Assembly (NCBI RefSeq): GCF_900143005.1 | Contig: NZ_FRCS01000007.1 | Span: 62,001-126,000 of the forward strand | Reading direction: 5' to 3' | Source: Cryptosporangium aurantiacum | GTDB lineage: Bacteria > Actinomycetota > Actinomycetes > Mycobacteriales > Cryptosporangiaceae | DNA length: 64,000 bases | In this document: piece by piece, positions 33,872 through 42,739 of the stretch | Numbering within the stretch: the first letter of the stretch is position 1 | Layout of the letters: the number at the start of each line of letters is the position of its first letter | Position numbers and translations under genes: made by a program | The notes under the pieces: model-generated | What the model saw: the letters and a program-made list of their open reading frames with translations, nothing else | Databases searched by the model: none | What the model was told of the DNA's origin: nothing

Positions 33872-34471
33872 TCACCGGCGCTCACGTTCGGAAAATTCCA
33901 GGTCGAGGGCGTCGAGGATCTCCGGATCGGCCAGGATTTCGACCGCGTGGACGCGCCGGCCGATGACCGTGATGTCGAACACCTCGCGCGGAGGACCGGA
34001 CACCGCCCCCGGCCGCCCGTCCACCAGCGCCGGAACCGCGGACCCCGCCCGGTCGAGGAGCACCTCGGCGACGTCCCCGGCGCCCCGCACGAGCCCGCCG
34101 ACGTCCCCCCGCGGGACGGCGTCGGCGCGCAGGACGACGTCCGGGTCGAGCACGGCGAGCAGGCCCGCGTAGTCGCCGTTCCGGGCCGCGGCGAGGAGCG
34201 CGTCGACCACGGCGGGATCCGCGGACGCGCGCGTACCCCGCATCTGCCGCCGCGCCCGCGCGGCCAGCAGGCGAACGGTCGCGGGGGAGCGGCGCATCAG
34301 CGGCGCGATCGCGTCGAACGGCACCGCGAACAGGTCGTGCAGCACGAACGCGAGCCGCTCGGCCGGTTCGAGCTGCTCCAGCGCGACGAGCAACGCGGGC
34401 CGGACGGCGTCAGCCACCTCACGGATGTCTTCCATCTCCCCTAGACGGCCGGGCCCGGCGGGATGTGACAC
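33872..34471 (-). pseudogene. 5'-truncated ECF41-type sigma factor (region 4 + SnoaL-like domain)
   Basis: The frame starts inside the linker of an ECF41 (SigJ-like) sigma factor: EVADAVRPALLVALEQLEPAERLAFVLHDLFAVPF followed by region 4 (FDAIAPLMRRSPATVRLLAARARRQMR) and a C-terminal SnoaL-like domain (about 100-195). Region 2, needed for promoter opening and core binding, is missing. Sequence upstream in the same frame is unrelated, and the glutamine-synthetase-type gene starts 85 nt away, so the 5' half was lost, probably by deletion. It may be non-functional or a residual regulatory fragment. A GTG at 34471 or ATG at 34435 could still start translation. Confidence 0.75.
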
Positions 34472-34487
34472 GTTACCGCCGCGAAAC
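34472..34487 (+). promoter_or_regulatory. GlnR-like box upstream of the glnT-type gene
   Basis: GTTAC-N6-GAAAC matches the a-b half of the Streptomyces GlnR consensus (gTnAC-n6-GaAAc) exactly. It lies about 69 nt before the glnT-type start codon and about 27 nt upstream of a TACGTT candidate -10 (34514-34519), a position suitable for an activator. The second a-b pair is not clear. Confidence 0.5.
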
Positions 34488-34555
34488 CCACCGCGCGTCT
34501 CACAGCGGGAGACTACGTTTCACGCTAGGACACAGCGAACCCCTCGGGAGCCTCC

Positions 34556-35899
34556 ATGACGCTCGACGTGCCCGCCCCGCCGACCGCCCCCGCCCCCGCG
34601 CCCGCGCCCGCGCCCGCGCAGGGCCTGACGGCCCGTGCCACCCACGACGGCGTGAAGTTCCTGCTGGCGCTGTTCGTCGACCTCACCGGCAAACCCTGCG
34701 CGAAGCTCGTCCCGGTCGAGGCCGCAGACATCCTGCAGCACGAGGGCGTCGGGTTCGCCGGGTACGCGGTGGGCGCGCTGGGCCAGCAACCGTCCGACCC
34801 GGACGTTATGGCGATTCCGGACCTGACCAGCTACACCCCGCTCCCGTGGGTGCGGGAGGACCTCGCGCTCGTCCACTGCGACCCGTACGTCGAGGGCACA
34901 CCCTGGCCGTTCGCGCCGCGCAACATCCTCAAGGCGGTCCTCGGCTCGACCGAACTCGAGCTGTTCGCCGGCGCCGAGGTGGAGTACTTCCTGGTCCACC
35001 GGGACGACACCGGCCGCCTGACGCCGGCGGACGCCCGCGACACCGACGCGCAGCCCTGTTACGGCGCCCGCGGCCTGACCCGGATGTACGACCACCTCAC
35101 CGACGTCTCGACCGCGATGAACACGCTCGGCTGGGGCAATTATGCGAACGACCACGAGGACGGCAACGGCCAGTTCGAGCAGAACTTCGCCTACGCCGAC
35201 GCGCTGACCACCGCCGACCGAGTGATCACCGCCCGCTATTTGATCTCGGTGCTCGCCGAGCGGCGCGGGATGACCGCCACGTTCATGCCGAAGCCGTTCG
35301 CCGACCGCACCGGCTCGGGCCTGCACCTGCACCTCTCGCTCTGGCGCGGTGGCGACCCGCTGTTCCCCGGCGAACGCGACCACGGGCTGTCCGGGCTGGC
35401 CCACCAGTTCCTGGCCGGGGTGCTCGAGCACGCCCACGCGCTGCAGGCCGTGCTCGCCCCCACGGTGAACTCGTACAAGCGCACCGGCGCGGTCTCCACC
35501 CGCTCCGGCGCGACCTGGTCACCGCGGCAGCCCAGCTACGGCGGCAACGACCGCACGCACTACGTCCGGATCCCCGAGGGCAACCGGATCGAGCTGCGCG
35601 GCGCCGACGGCTCGGCCAACCCGTACCTGGCGCTGGCCGCCACGCTCGCCGCCGGGCTGGACGGCGTCACCCGCGACCTCGACCCCGGCGCGACCGGCGC
35701 CAGGACCCGCCCCGACCTCCCGCCGACGCTCCTGCACGCGGTCGACGCGCTGGCCGCGGATCCGGTGGTCAGCGGCGCGCTCGACGCCGCCGGCCCGGGC
35801 GTTGCGGCGTACTTCGGCGAGCTGAAGCGGGCCGAGTTCTTCGACTGGCACGGCACGGTCGGCTCCTGGGAGCACGACCGGTACCTGACCGCGTTCTGA
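34556..35899 (+). CDS. glnT: Glutamine synthetase-like ligase of the GlnT / gamma-glutamylmethylamide synthetase type
   Basis: 447 residues with a Pro-Ala repeat leader (9-21) and a full glutamine-synthetase catalytic domain: FAGAEVEYFLVH (metal Glu), QFEQNF (GxxEQN-like), TFMPKPFADRTGSGLHLHLSL and NRIELRGADGSANPYLALA. It belongs to the GlnT/GmaS branch, which joins ammonia or methylamine to glutamate with ATP. The next three genes are glutamate-synthase-like pieces, as in the glnT-glxBCD (or gmaS-mgsABC) arrangement. GGGAG precedes ATG 34556. Substrate (ammonia, methylamine or another amine) cannot be told from sequence; the mgdABCD N-methylglutamate dehydrogenase genes are not here. Confidence 0.88.
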   Translation: MTLDVPAPPTAPAPAPAPAPAQGLTARATHDGVKFLLALFVDLTGKPCAKLVPVEAADILQHEGVGFAGYAVGALGQQPSDPDVMAIPDLTSYTPLPWVREDLALVHCDPYVEGTPWPFAPRNILKAVLGSTELELFAGAEVEYFLVHRDDTGRLTPADARDTDAQPCYGARGLTRMYDHLTDVSTAMNTLGWGNYANDHEDGNGQFEQNFAYADALTTADRVITARYLISVLAERRGMTATFMPKPFADRTGSGLHLHLSLWRGGDPLFPGERDHGLSGLAHQFLAGVLEHAHALQAVLAPTVNSYKRTGAVSTRSGATWSPRQPSYGGNDRTHYVRIPEGNRIELRGADGSANPYLALAATLAAGLDGVTRDLDPGATGARTRPDLPPTLLHAVDALAADPVVSGALDAAGPGVAAYFGELKRAEFFDWHGTVGSWEHDRYLTAF

Positions 35900-35923
35900 A
35901 GGGCTGTGTTCGAAGGAGTATGT

Positions 35924-36796
35924 ATGTGCGGAATCGTCGGACTCCACCTGCGCGACCCCGGGCTGTATCCCCGGCTCGGCGCGCTGCTGGAGGGCATGCT
36001 CTGCCAGGTCGCCGAGCGCGGGCCCGACTCGGCGGGCGTCGCGATCTACGGTGACCGTCGCCGCTGCCCTGCCGGGTTCGCCGCGGTGTCGCTCCTGGGC
36101 GCCGGACCGTCGGTCCGGTCGGTCCACCCCGAGGCGGTGGTGACGGTCGCGGGTGACACGACCGTGGTCGCGGCCCCCCTCACGACCACTGCCTTGGCGG
36201 ACGCTGTGCGCGCGGCCGATTCGGGGGTGCGGATCGTCGGGGTCGGCACCGACTTGACCGTCTACAAGGGAACCGGCTCCCCACAGGACTTGGCGCGTAC
36301 CTACGATCTGGTCAACGCGTCCGGCTGGCAGGGGCTGGCGCACACCCGGATGGCCACCGAGTCGGCGGTCACCCCGGAGGGCTGCCACCCGTTCTCGGTG
36401 GGCGCGGACCAGTGCCTGGTGCACAACGGGTCGTTCGCGAACCACGCGACGATCCGCCGTGACCTGCAGCGCGACAGCGTGGTGTTCGACTCCGACAACG
36501 ACTCCGAGGTCGGGGCCCGGTTCGTGGCCCGGCAACTCGAGCAGGGTGTCGACCTGGAGAAGGCGCTCACGCTCCTCTGCGAGCGGTTCGACGGGTTCTA
36601 CACGTTGCTGGTGACCAGCGCGGACGGCTTTGCGGTGGTGCGCGACGCGATCGCCTGCAAGCCCGCGATCATCGCCGAGACCGCGGCGTGGGTCGCGATG
36701 GCGTCGGAGTTCCGGGCGCTGGCGACGCTCCCCGGCATCGAGTCCGCGCGGATCTACGAACCCGAGCCGGAGAGGGTCTACGCATGGCAGCGCTGA
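35924..36796 (+). CDS. glxB: Class II glutamine amidotransferase subunit (GlxB/MgsA-like)
   Basis: 290 residues beginning MCGIVGLHL, so Cys2 is the N-terminal nucleophile; this fixes the start at 35924, where GAAGGAG stands at the proper distance. AERGPDSAGVAIYG, LAHTRMATES and the HNGSFANH loop are the class II glutaminase signatures. Domain alone, without a synthase, it would release ammonia (or methylamine) from glutamine or gamma-glutamylmethylamide and hand it to partner subunits. It overlaps the GXGXG gene by 13 nt, consistent with a fixed complex. Confidence 0.88.
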   Translation: MCGIVGLHLRDPGLYPRLGALLEGMLCQVAERGPDSAGVAIYGDRRRCPAGFAAVSLLGAGPSVRSVHPEAVVTVAGDTTVVAAPLTTTALADAVRAADSGVRIVGVGTDLTVYKGTGSPQDLARTYDLVNASGWQGLAHTRMATESAVTPEGCHPFSVGADQCLVHNGSFANHATIRRDLQRDSVVFDSDNDSEVGARFVARQLEQGVDLEKALTLLCERFDGFYTLLVTSADGFAVVRDAIACKPAIIAETAAWVAMASEFRALATLPGIESARIYEPEPERVYAWQR

Positions 36797-37515
36797 ACAC
36801 GGACGCGCGACCGACGGCCGAGCCGGATGGTGCCAGCGCGGCGGGCGGTGTGCGCACGATCGATCTGCGCGCGTCGAGCGTCCGCCACGTGAACGCGGAG
36901 CTCCACGACCCGCAGACGCAGGCCTACGAGGTGTTGCACCCGCAGGGGGCGCACGCCCTGGCCGCCGGGGTGCGGCACCCGATCAGCGTGGACATCCGCG
37001 GGCACGCCGGGTACTACGCGGCCGGCATGAACGACGGCGGGACGATCACCGTGCACGGCAGCGCGGGCACCGGGGTCGCGGAGAACATGATGTGCGGCAC
37101 TGTGCGGGTGCACGGCGACGCGTCGCAGTCCGCGGGCGCGACCGGGCACGGCGGGCTGCTCGTGATCGACGGTTCGGCGTCGATGCGCTGCGGGATCTCG
37201 ATGAAGGGCATCAACATCGTCGTCGGCGGCGACGTCGGGCCGATGAGCGCGTTCATGGCGCAGGCCGGGCGGCTGGTGGTCTGCGGCGACGCCGGGGACG
37301 CGCTGGGCGACTCGATCTACGAGGCGCGGCTCTACGTCCGGGGCGCCGTGGGGTCGCTGGGCGCGGACTGCGTCGAGAAGCCCGTGCGCGCCGAACACCT
37401 GGCCGAGCTGGCCGATCTGCTGAAAGCCGCCGGGCTCGACCACGATCCGGCGTCGTTCCGGCGGTACGGCTCCGCCCGGACGCTGTACCACTTCGCGTCC
37501 TCCAACACGTACTAG
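36784..37515 (+). CDS. glxC: GXGXG-domain subunit (GlxC/MgsB-like)
   Basis: 243 residues dominated by repeated short beta coils with glycine-rich turns (IRGHAGYYAAGMNDGGTITV, ATGHGGLLVIDG, IVVGGDVGPMSAFMAQAGRL), the right-handed beta helix of the glutamate synthase C-terminal GXGXG domain. Its role is structural in a split glutamate synthase. The start, ATG 36784, overlaps the amidotransferase gene by 13 nt. The synthase-like gene follows 10 nt later. Confidence 0.88.
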   Translation: MAALNTDARPTAEPDGASAAGGVRTIDLRASSVRHVNAELHDPQTQAYEVLHPQGAHALAAGVRHPISVDIRGHAGYYAAGMNDGGTITVHGSAGTGVAENMMCGTVRVHGDASQSAGATGHGGLLVIDGSASMRCGISMKGINIVVGGDVGPMSAFMAQAGRLVVCGDAGDALGDSIYEARLYVRGAVGSLGADCVEKPVRAEHLAELADLLKAAGLDHDPASFRRYGSARTLYHFASSNTY

Positions 37516-37525
37516 GAGCGTCGGC

Positions 37526-38833
37526 ATGATCGATCCGTCGTTGCGGGAGTCCGCGACGTTCGACCGGGCCACGATCGCGGCGATCCAGCGCGCCGCGGAG
37601 ACCGGGGTCTACGACATCCGTGGCTGGGGCGCCAAGCGTCCGCTGCCGCACTTCGACGACCTGGTGTTCCTCGGCGCGTCGATGTCGCGCTACCCGCTGG
37701 AGGGGTATCGGGAGCGCTGCGACACCGACGTGGTGCTCGGCGACCGCAACGCGAAGTACCCGCTGCACCTGGACATCCCGATCACGATCGCCGGGATGAG
37801 CTTCGGCGCGCTGTCGGCGCAGGCGAAGGAGGCGCTGGGACGGGGGGCCTCGGCGGTTGGTACGTCGACGACGACCGGCGACGGGGGCATGACCCCCGAG
37901 GAGCGGGGCCAGTCCAAGCACCTCGTCTACCAGTACCTGCCGTCGCGCTACGGGATGAACCCCGCCGACCTGCGCAAGGCCGACGCGATCGAGGTCGTGC
38001 TCGGGCAGGGCGCCAAACCCGGCGGCGGCGGCATGCTGCTCGGCCAGAAGATCTCCGACCGCGTCGCGGCGATGCGCACGCTGCCGGCCGGCATCGACCA
38101 GCGGTCAGCGTCCCGGCACCCGGACTGGACCGGCCCCGACGACCTCGCGATCAAGATCCTCGAGCTGCGCGAGATCACCGACTGGGAGAAGCCGATCTAC
38201 GTCAAGGTCGGCGCGTCCCGCACCTACTACGACGTGAAGCTCGCGGTCGCGGCGGGCGCCGACGTCGTCGTGGTCGATGGCATGCAGGGCGGCACCGCCG
38301 CTACCCAGGACGTCTTCATCGAACACGTCGGCATCCCGACGCTGGCCGCGCTGCCGGAGGCGGTGCAGGCCCTGCAGGAACTCGGGATGCACCGTCGTGT
38401 CCAGCTGATCGTGTCGGGCGGGATCCGGACCGGCGCGGATGTGGCGAAGGCGCTGGCGCTGGGCGCCGACGCGGTGGCGATCGGGACCGCGGCGTTGATC
38501 GCGCTCGGTGACAACTCCCCGCGCTACGCCGCCGAGTACCAGGCGCTCGGGTCGGCGGCCGGGTTCTACGACGACTTCCAGGACGGGCGCGACCCGGCCG
38601 GGATCAGCACCCAGGATCCGGAGCTGGCCGCGCGGCTGGATCCGGTGGCGGGCGGGCAGCGGCTGGCCAACTACCTCCGGGTCCTGACGATGGAGGCGCA
38701 GACGCTGGCCCGGGCGTGCGGCAAGTCGCACGTGCAGCACCTGGAGCCCGAAGACCTGGTCGCGCTGACGATCGAGGCGGCGGCGATGGCGCGGGTGCCG
38801 CTGGCGGGCACGTCCTGGGTCCCGGGACGCTGA
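37526..38833 (+). CDS. glxD: FMN-binding glutamate synthase-like subunit (GlxD/MgsC-like)
   Basis: 435 residues matching the synthase barrel of glutamate synthase, with ITIAGMSFGALSAQAKEALG, TGDGGMTPEE, AKPGGGGMLLGQKIS, VDGMQGGTAATQ and ELIVSGGIRTGADVAKALALGADAVAIGTAAL-like phosphate/FMN contacts. The usual Cys triad of the [3Fe-4S] cluster is not evident: only two Cys occur and neither in the standard spacing. It should pass ammonia or methylamine to 2-oxoglutarate, making glutamate or N-methylglutamate. An electron-donor subunit (GltD) is absent from the neighbourhood. It ends 14 nt before the regulator gene. Confidence 0.88.
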   Translation: MIDPSLRESATFDRATIAAIQRAAETGVYDIRGWGAKRPLPHFDDLVFLGASMSRYPLEGYRERCDTDVVLGDRNAKYPLHLDIPITIAGMSFGALSAQAKEALGRGASAVGTSTTTGDGGMTPEERGQSKHLVYQYLPSRYGMNPADLRKADAIEVVLGQGAKPGGGGMLLGQKISDRVAAMRTLPAGIDQRSASRHPDWTGPDDLAIKILELREITDWEKPIYVKVGASRTYYDVKLAVAAGADVVVVDGMQGGTAATQDVFIEHVGIPTLAALPEAVQALQELGMHRRVQLIVSGGIRTGADVAKALALGADAVAIGTAALIALGDNSPRYAAEYQALGSAAGFYDDFQDGRDPAGISTQDPELAARLDPVAGGQRLANYLRVLTMEAQTLARACGKSHVQHLEPEDLVALTIEAAAMARVPLAGTSWVPGR

Positions 38834-38847
38834 GTAGTGTGACGGGT

Positions 38848-39483
38848 ATGGGTGACGAGCCGCACGGACCGGCGGCGCGGGAGGTCGATGAGCCGGCCGG
38901 TGAGGAGGGCCGGCTCGAGCGGGCGATCGGCGCGCAGCTCCGGCGCATCCGGCTGGCGTCCGGGCAGACGCTCGCCGAGATGGCGGTGCGCACCGGCATC
39001 TCCAAGGCGATGCTCTCGAAGATCGAGAACGCCCAGACCAGCTGCAGCCTGACCACGCTGGCCCGGCTCGCCGACGCGCTCGACGTGCCGGTGACCTCGC
39101 TGTTCCGTGGTGCGGACGCCGAGCGCGAGGCGGTGTTCACCCCGGCCGGGAGCGGGGCGCGGATCGTCCAGCGCGGCACCCGGGTCGGTCACGACTACAC
39201 GCTGCTCGGCGCGCTGCGCGGTCCGCACAAGCGGATGGAGGCGCACCTGGTGACGCTCACCGAGCGCAGCGAGAAGTTCCCGCTGTTCCAGCATCCCGGC
39301 ACCGAGCTGCTCTTCATGCTCGAGGGCGAGATGGTGTACGGCCACGGCGAGTCGAGCTACACGATGCGGCCGGGCGACGCGTTGCAGCTCGACGGCGAGG
39401 GCACGCACGGGCCGCAGGAACTCGTCGAGCTGCCGATCCGCTTCCTCTCGGTCGTCGCCTACGGCGAGATCGGCGGCGAGTGA
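38848..39483 (+). CDS. XRE-family regulator with C-terminal cupin
   Basis: 211 residues: a helix-turn-helix (about 27-85, LASGQTLAEMAVRTGISKAM then LSKIENAQTS) and a cupin ligand-binding domain (130-205, PGTELLFMLEGEMVYGHGE and MRPGDALQLDGEGTHGPQEL). This family often acts on the operon next door, sensing polyamines, amino acids or amines. Its position as the fifth gene of the glnT-glx operon, 14 nt downstream, suggests control of that operon. ATG 38848 is used; GTG 38839 is also possible. Confidence 0.85.
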   Translation: MGDEPHGPAAREVDEPAGEEGRLERAIGAQLRRIRLASGQTLAEMAVRTGISKAMLSKIENAQTSCSLTTLARLADALDVPVTSLFRGADAEREAVFTPAGSGARIVQRGTRVGHDYTLLGALRGPHKRMEAHLVTLTERSEKFPLFQHPGTELLFMLEGEMVYGHGESSYTMRPGDALQLDGEGTHGPQELVELPIRFLSVVAYGEIGGE

Positions 39484-39564
39484 TCGCGATAGGACGCCGC
39501 CGGTCTGGGTACGGACTCCGCGAGGCGCTTCCCGGGCGGGAGGCGCCGGGAGAGGAGCCTGGCG

Positions 39565-39834
39565 ATGAGCGAGACGCCGCAGGACCCGGCAGCGCACGAG
39601 CGCAGCGGCCCGGACGTCGCTTCCGCGATCGGTGCCGCCGAGAACGACAGCGCCCTGCACGAGACCCACACCCATCCCGAGCGGACGAAGAGCGGCGAGG
39701 CGCACGTCGAGCAGTCCGCGGGTGACCCGGAGATGACCGGGGCGCCGACGGAGGCCGAGCCGGTGCCGCGCTCGGCCGCGGAGGCCCAGTCCGTGCGCGG
39801 CGCCCGCGTCTCCGACCAGGTCGCCGGCGACTAG
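39565..39834 (+). CDS. Small hydrophilic protein, unknown
   Basis: 89 residues, rich in Glu, Ala, Ser, Pro and His (ALHETHTHPERTKSGEAHVE) with no hydrophobic core, so probably intrinsically disordered. GAGAGGAGCC precedes ATG 39565. It has no recognised family and may be lineage-specific. It converges with the response-regulator gene, whose stop lies 12 nt further on. Confidence 0.5.
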   Translation: MSETPQDPAAHERSGPDVASAIGAAENDSALHETHTHPERTKSGEAHVEQSAGDPEMTGAPTEAEPVPRSAAEAQSVRGARVSDQVAGD

Positions 39835-39846
39835 GCCGGCCGACGC

Positions 39847-40551
39847 TCACTCGGGGCGGGGGCTGCCGTCGCGGAGGAACGTGAGCACGGCCGCGACTCG
39901 GCGGTGCACCTGCTGCTCGGAGGAGAGCCCGAGCTTGCCGAAGATCGCGTTGATGTACTTCTCCACCGACGACTCGGACACCGAGAGCCGCTGGGCGATG
40001 CGGGCGTTGCCGTGCCCCTGCGCCATTTCTCGCAGGACGTCCAGCTCCCGCGGGGAGAGGCGCGCCAGCGGTGACTCCCGCAGCCGAGCCCGGCGGGCGA
40101 CCAGCGCGTCGACGACCTGCGGGTCGACCACCGAGCCTCCGCTGGTGACTTCACGCAGCGCGGCCAGGAGTTGTCGCAGATCGCCGACGCGGTCTTTGAG
40201 CAGGTACGCGAGCCCGGCGGTGCCGTTGCGGAACAGCTCGAACGCGTAGGCCTCGTCGGCGTACTGCGACAGGATGACCACGCCGACCCGCGGCGCCGAC
40301 GCGCGGATCGCGTGCGCGGCGTCGATGCCCTCCATCGCGCGTCCGGAGTCGGTGTCGCGGCCGGGCGACGGCATCCGGATGTCGGTCAGCACCGCGTCGG
40401 GGCGGGTGCGCCGGACGGCGTCCAGAAGGTCGGTGGCGGAACCCACCGCGGCGAGCACGCGCACCGCGTCGGACTCCTCGAGCAAGCGCCGGGTGCCCTC
40501 GCGCACCAGGTAGTTGTCGTCGGCGAGGACGATCCCCAGCTGCTCAGTCAT
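39847..40551 (-). CDS. NarL/LuxR-type response regulator
   Basis: 234 residues: receiver domain (residues 5-125; acidic pair in LADDNYLV, phospho-acceptor Asp57 in VLTDIRMP, Lys in AYLLKDRV) with a short insert (PSPGRDTDSGRAME) after the phospho-acceptor, and a LuxR helix-turn-helix (170-225; LSPRELDVLREMAQGHGN and VSESSVEKYINAIFGKLGL). ATG 40551 is preferred to longer readings that overlap the kinase gene. It overlaps the kinase gene by 8 nt, so the two form a two-component pair. Confidence 0.9.
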   Translation of the reverse strand: MTEQLGIVLADDNYLVREGTRRLLEESDAVRVLAAVGSATDLLDAVRRTRPDAVLTDIRMPSPGRDTDSGRAMEGIDAAHAIRASAPRVGVVILSQYADEAYAFELFRNGTAGLAYLLKDRVGDLRQLLAALREVTSGGSVVDPQVVDALVARRARLRESPLARLSPRELDVLREMAQGHGNARIAQRLSVSESSVEKYINAIFGKLGLSSEQQVHRRVAAVLTFLRDGSPRPE

Positions 40552-42667
40552 CGGGCGCCTCGACCGGGATCTCCGCGTGCAGCACGGTGCCGTGGCCGGG
40601 CGTGCTGTCCACCCGGAGCACACCGCGGACGATCGAGATGCGATCGGCGAGGCCGGTCAGCCCCAGGCCGCGCGGGCTCGCCGGGTCGAAGCCGTGGCCG
40701 TCGTCGCGCACCTCGACCGTGAGCCGCCCGTCGGGTTGGTCGAGCGCGACCCGCACCCGGCAGGCGTCGGCGTGTTTGACGACGTTCGTCAGCGCCTCGG
40801 ACAGCACGTACCAGGCCGTGGCCTCGACGTGCTCGGGGTAGCGGACGCCGCGGAGGCAGGCGTCCGCCTCGATCACGGTCTCCAGCGGCAACCGGGTGGC
40901 CTGCGCCTCGATCGCCTCCAGCAGCCCCTGGTCGGCCAGCACCGGGGGGTGGATCGCGTGCGCGAACTCCCGCACCTCGTGCAGCAGCGCGGCCAGCTCG
41001 TCCTGCAGGGAGGCGAGCAGGACGTCGGCGGACGGGTCACCGCGGCGCAGCCGTTCCCGGGCCATCGCAAGCGTGGTGGTCAGCACGACGATGTCCTGCT
41101 GGACGCCGTCGTGGAGGTTCCGCTGGATCCGGCGGCGCTCGGCGTCCTGCGCGGTGACCAGCCGTAACCGGGACGCGGTCAGGTCGGCGGCCTGGCGCCG
41201 GATCACCTCCACCCGCGCGGTCAGTTCCGCGGTGAGGTAGAGGTTGCGCACGGCCGGCGCGGCCTGCGTCGCGAGGTGCCGCAGCAACCGGCGGTCCTCG
41301 TCGAGAAGGTGGCCGTCGCGCCGGGGTCCGCATTCGATCCAGCCGAGCGGCGCTCCTCCCTCCGCGAGCGGGACGACGAGCTCGGGATCCTCGGTGCGGT
41401 CGCCGGCGAGCCCCTGGGTCGGCAGCGCGGCGGGGCGGTCCGGGAGGTCCAGGCGGACGCGGACCCAGCGGAGCCCGAGGCCGGTGCGGACCGCTTCGGC
41501 GAGTCCGGTGAGCAGGTCCGCGGACCGGGGCGCGGAGTCCAGCGCGGCGCCGAACGTCGTGAGCACGCGATACCCGTCCAGCCGGGGGCCGAACACCCAG
41601 CGTGCCGCCATCCGCTCGACCCGCCGCTGCGCCGGTTGGAACAGCAGCCCGGCGGCGGCCACGAGCACGACGACGGCGCCCAGCGGGAGGAACTCCGCGG
41701 CGAACGCGCCCAGCGTCGCGGCGGCGGCCACGTAGGACGTGGCGATCAGCGTCCAGAGGAGCCGGTAGCCCATCGACCGGCGCAGCGGCTGGTCCGGCAC
41801 GAACAGACGCCAGTCGGCGTCCAATCCGGCGACCAGCGCACCCAGCGAGAGCGTGAGCGCGATCGGCCAGAGGACGATCAGCGCGAGATCCGCCGCGCGG
41901 CCGTCGATCGCGAAGGCGACCGCGATGACTCCGCCCCACACCACCAGCGCGGCGCCCGCGCCGAAGAGCAGCAGGAGCCGGATCCCGCGCCGCTCCTCGG
42001 AGGACGTCCGGCGGTACCGCAGCGCGAGCAGGACGAAGCCGATCAGCGAGCCGAACACGCAGAGGTACCGGAGCCACTCGGTCACCGCCGCCGCCGGTGC
42101 GGTGGCCGCGACGTACAGCGGACTCGCCAGAACCGGAACCCCCGGCGTCGGGAACATCGGCGACGCCATCGTCGGGTGCGTGACCGCGTACAGCATCGGC
42201 AGCACCGCCGCGAGGACCACCGCGATCCGGAGGACCCACCGCTCGTACGCGCGTTGCGGCCTGCCGGTCGGGAAGAGCCCGATCAGGCCGAGTGCGCTGA
42301 CCGCGGTGGCGTTGTCGACCCAGTCGCGGGCCAGCGCGAGCGTCCAGGCGTACGAGCGGTCGCCGAACGCGGGAAGGAGCGAGTCGCCGACGCAGACCGA
42401 AAGCTCGAACATGGCGCCGCTGGCCAGCAGCCACTTCCACCCGGCGCCGTCGGGATGGCGGACCGCGCCGACGAGGCCGGCGACCAGGAACGGCGTCGGT
42501 CCGACGATGACCCAGCCCGCGTGCGCACTGTCCCCGACCGACAGATCGACGACCAGCGCGACGACGAACGCGGCGCCGCCGATCCCGGCCAGCACCAGGA
42601 TCCACCGCGGGAGTGACGGGACGCGCCGCATCCCGTCAGTGTGGGCGGGTTCGCGTTGGGTGACCAT
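40544..42667 (-). CDS. NarX/DesK-type sensor histidine kinase
   Basis: About 707 residues: eight to ten N-terminal membrane helices (15-340), a GAF-like region (about 370-470), the HisKA_3 phosphoacceptor segment RRRIQRNLHDGVQQDIVVL (His in LHDG) and an HATPase_c domain (N box LSEALTNVVKHA, G box GLGLTGLADRI). It should autophosphorylate and pass phosphate to the response regulator at 39847. Start choice is uncertain: ATG 42667 has a GGGGG sequence upstream, ATG 42631 also fits and gives a shorter N-terminus. The signal detected is unknown. Confidence 0.88.
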   Translation of the reverse strand: MVTQREPAHTDGMRRVPSLPRWILVLAGIGGAAFVVALVVDLSVGDSAHAGWVIVGPTPFLVAGLVGAVRHPDGAGWKWLLASGAMFELSVCVGDSLLPAFGDRSYAWTLALARDWVDNATAVSALGLIGLFPTGRPQRAYERWVLRIAVVLAAVLPMLYAVTHPTMASPMFPTPGVPVLASPLYVAATAPAAAVTEWLRYLCVFGSLIGFVLLALRYRRTSSEERRGIRLLLLFGAGAALVVWGGVIAVAFAIDGRAADLALIVLWPIALTLSLGALVAGLDADWRLFVPDQPLRRSMGYRLLWTLIATSYVAAAATLGAFAAEFLPLGAVVVLVAAAGLLFQPAQRRVERMAARWVFGPRLDGYRVLTTFGAALDSAPRSADLLTGLAEAVRTGLGLRWVRVRLDLPDRPAALPTQGLAGDRTEDPELVVPLAEGGAPLGWIECGPRRDGHLLDEDRRLLRHLATQAAPAVRNLYLTAELTARVEVIRRQAADLTASRLRLVTAQDAERRRIQRNLHDGVQQDIVVLTTTLAMARERLRRGDPSADVLLASLQDELAALLHEVREFAHAIHPPVLADQGLLEAIEAQATRLPLETVIEADACLRGVRYPEHVEATAWYVLSEALTNVVKHADACRVRVALDQPDGRLTVEVRDDGHGFDPASPRGLGLTGLADRISIVRGVLRVDSTPGHGTVLHAEIPVEAPDD

Positions 42668-42739
42668 CCGGTAGGCCCCCAACCGAGTCTGCGGCCTACC
42701 GGGCAGCCGCTGGCCGGCCGGATTCCTACCGTCGACGGC

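Noticed and set aside
36784-37515. Gly-rich low-complexity protein or repeat in the glx operon
   Set aside because: Periodic glycine turns are the normal GXGXG beta-helix of glutamate synthase, not a repeat artefact.
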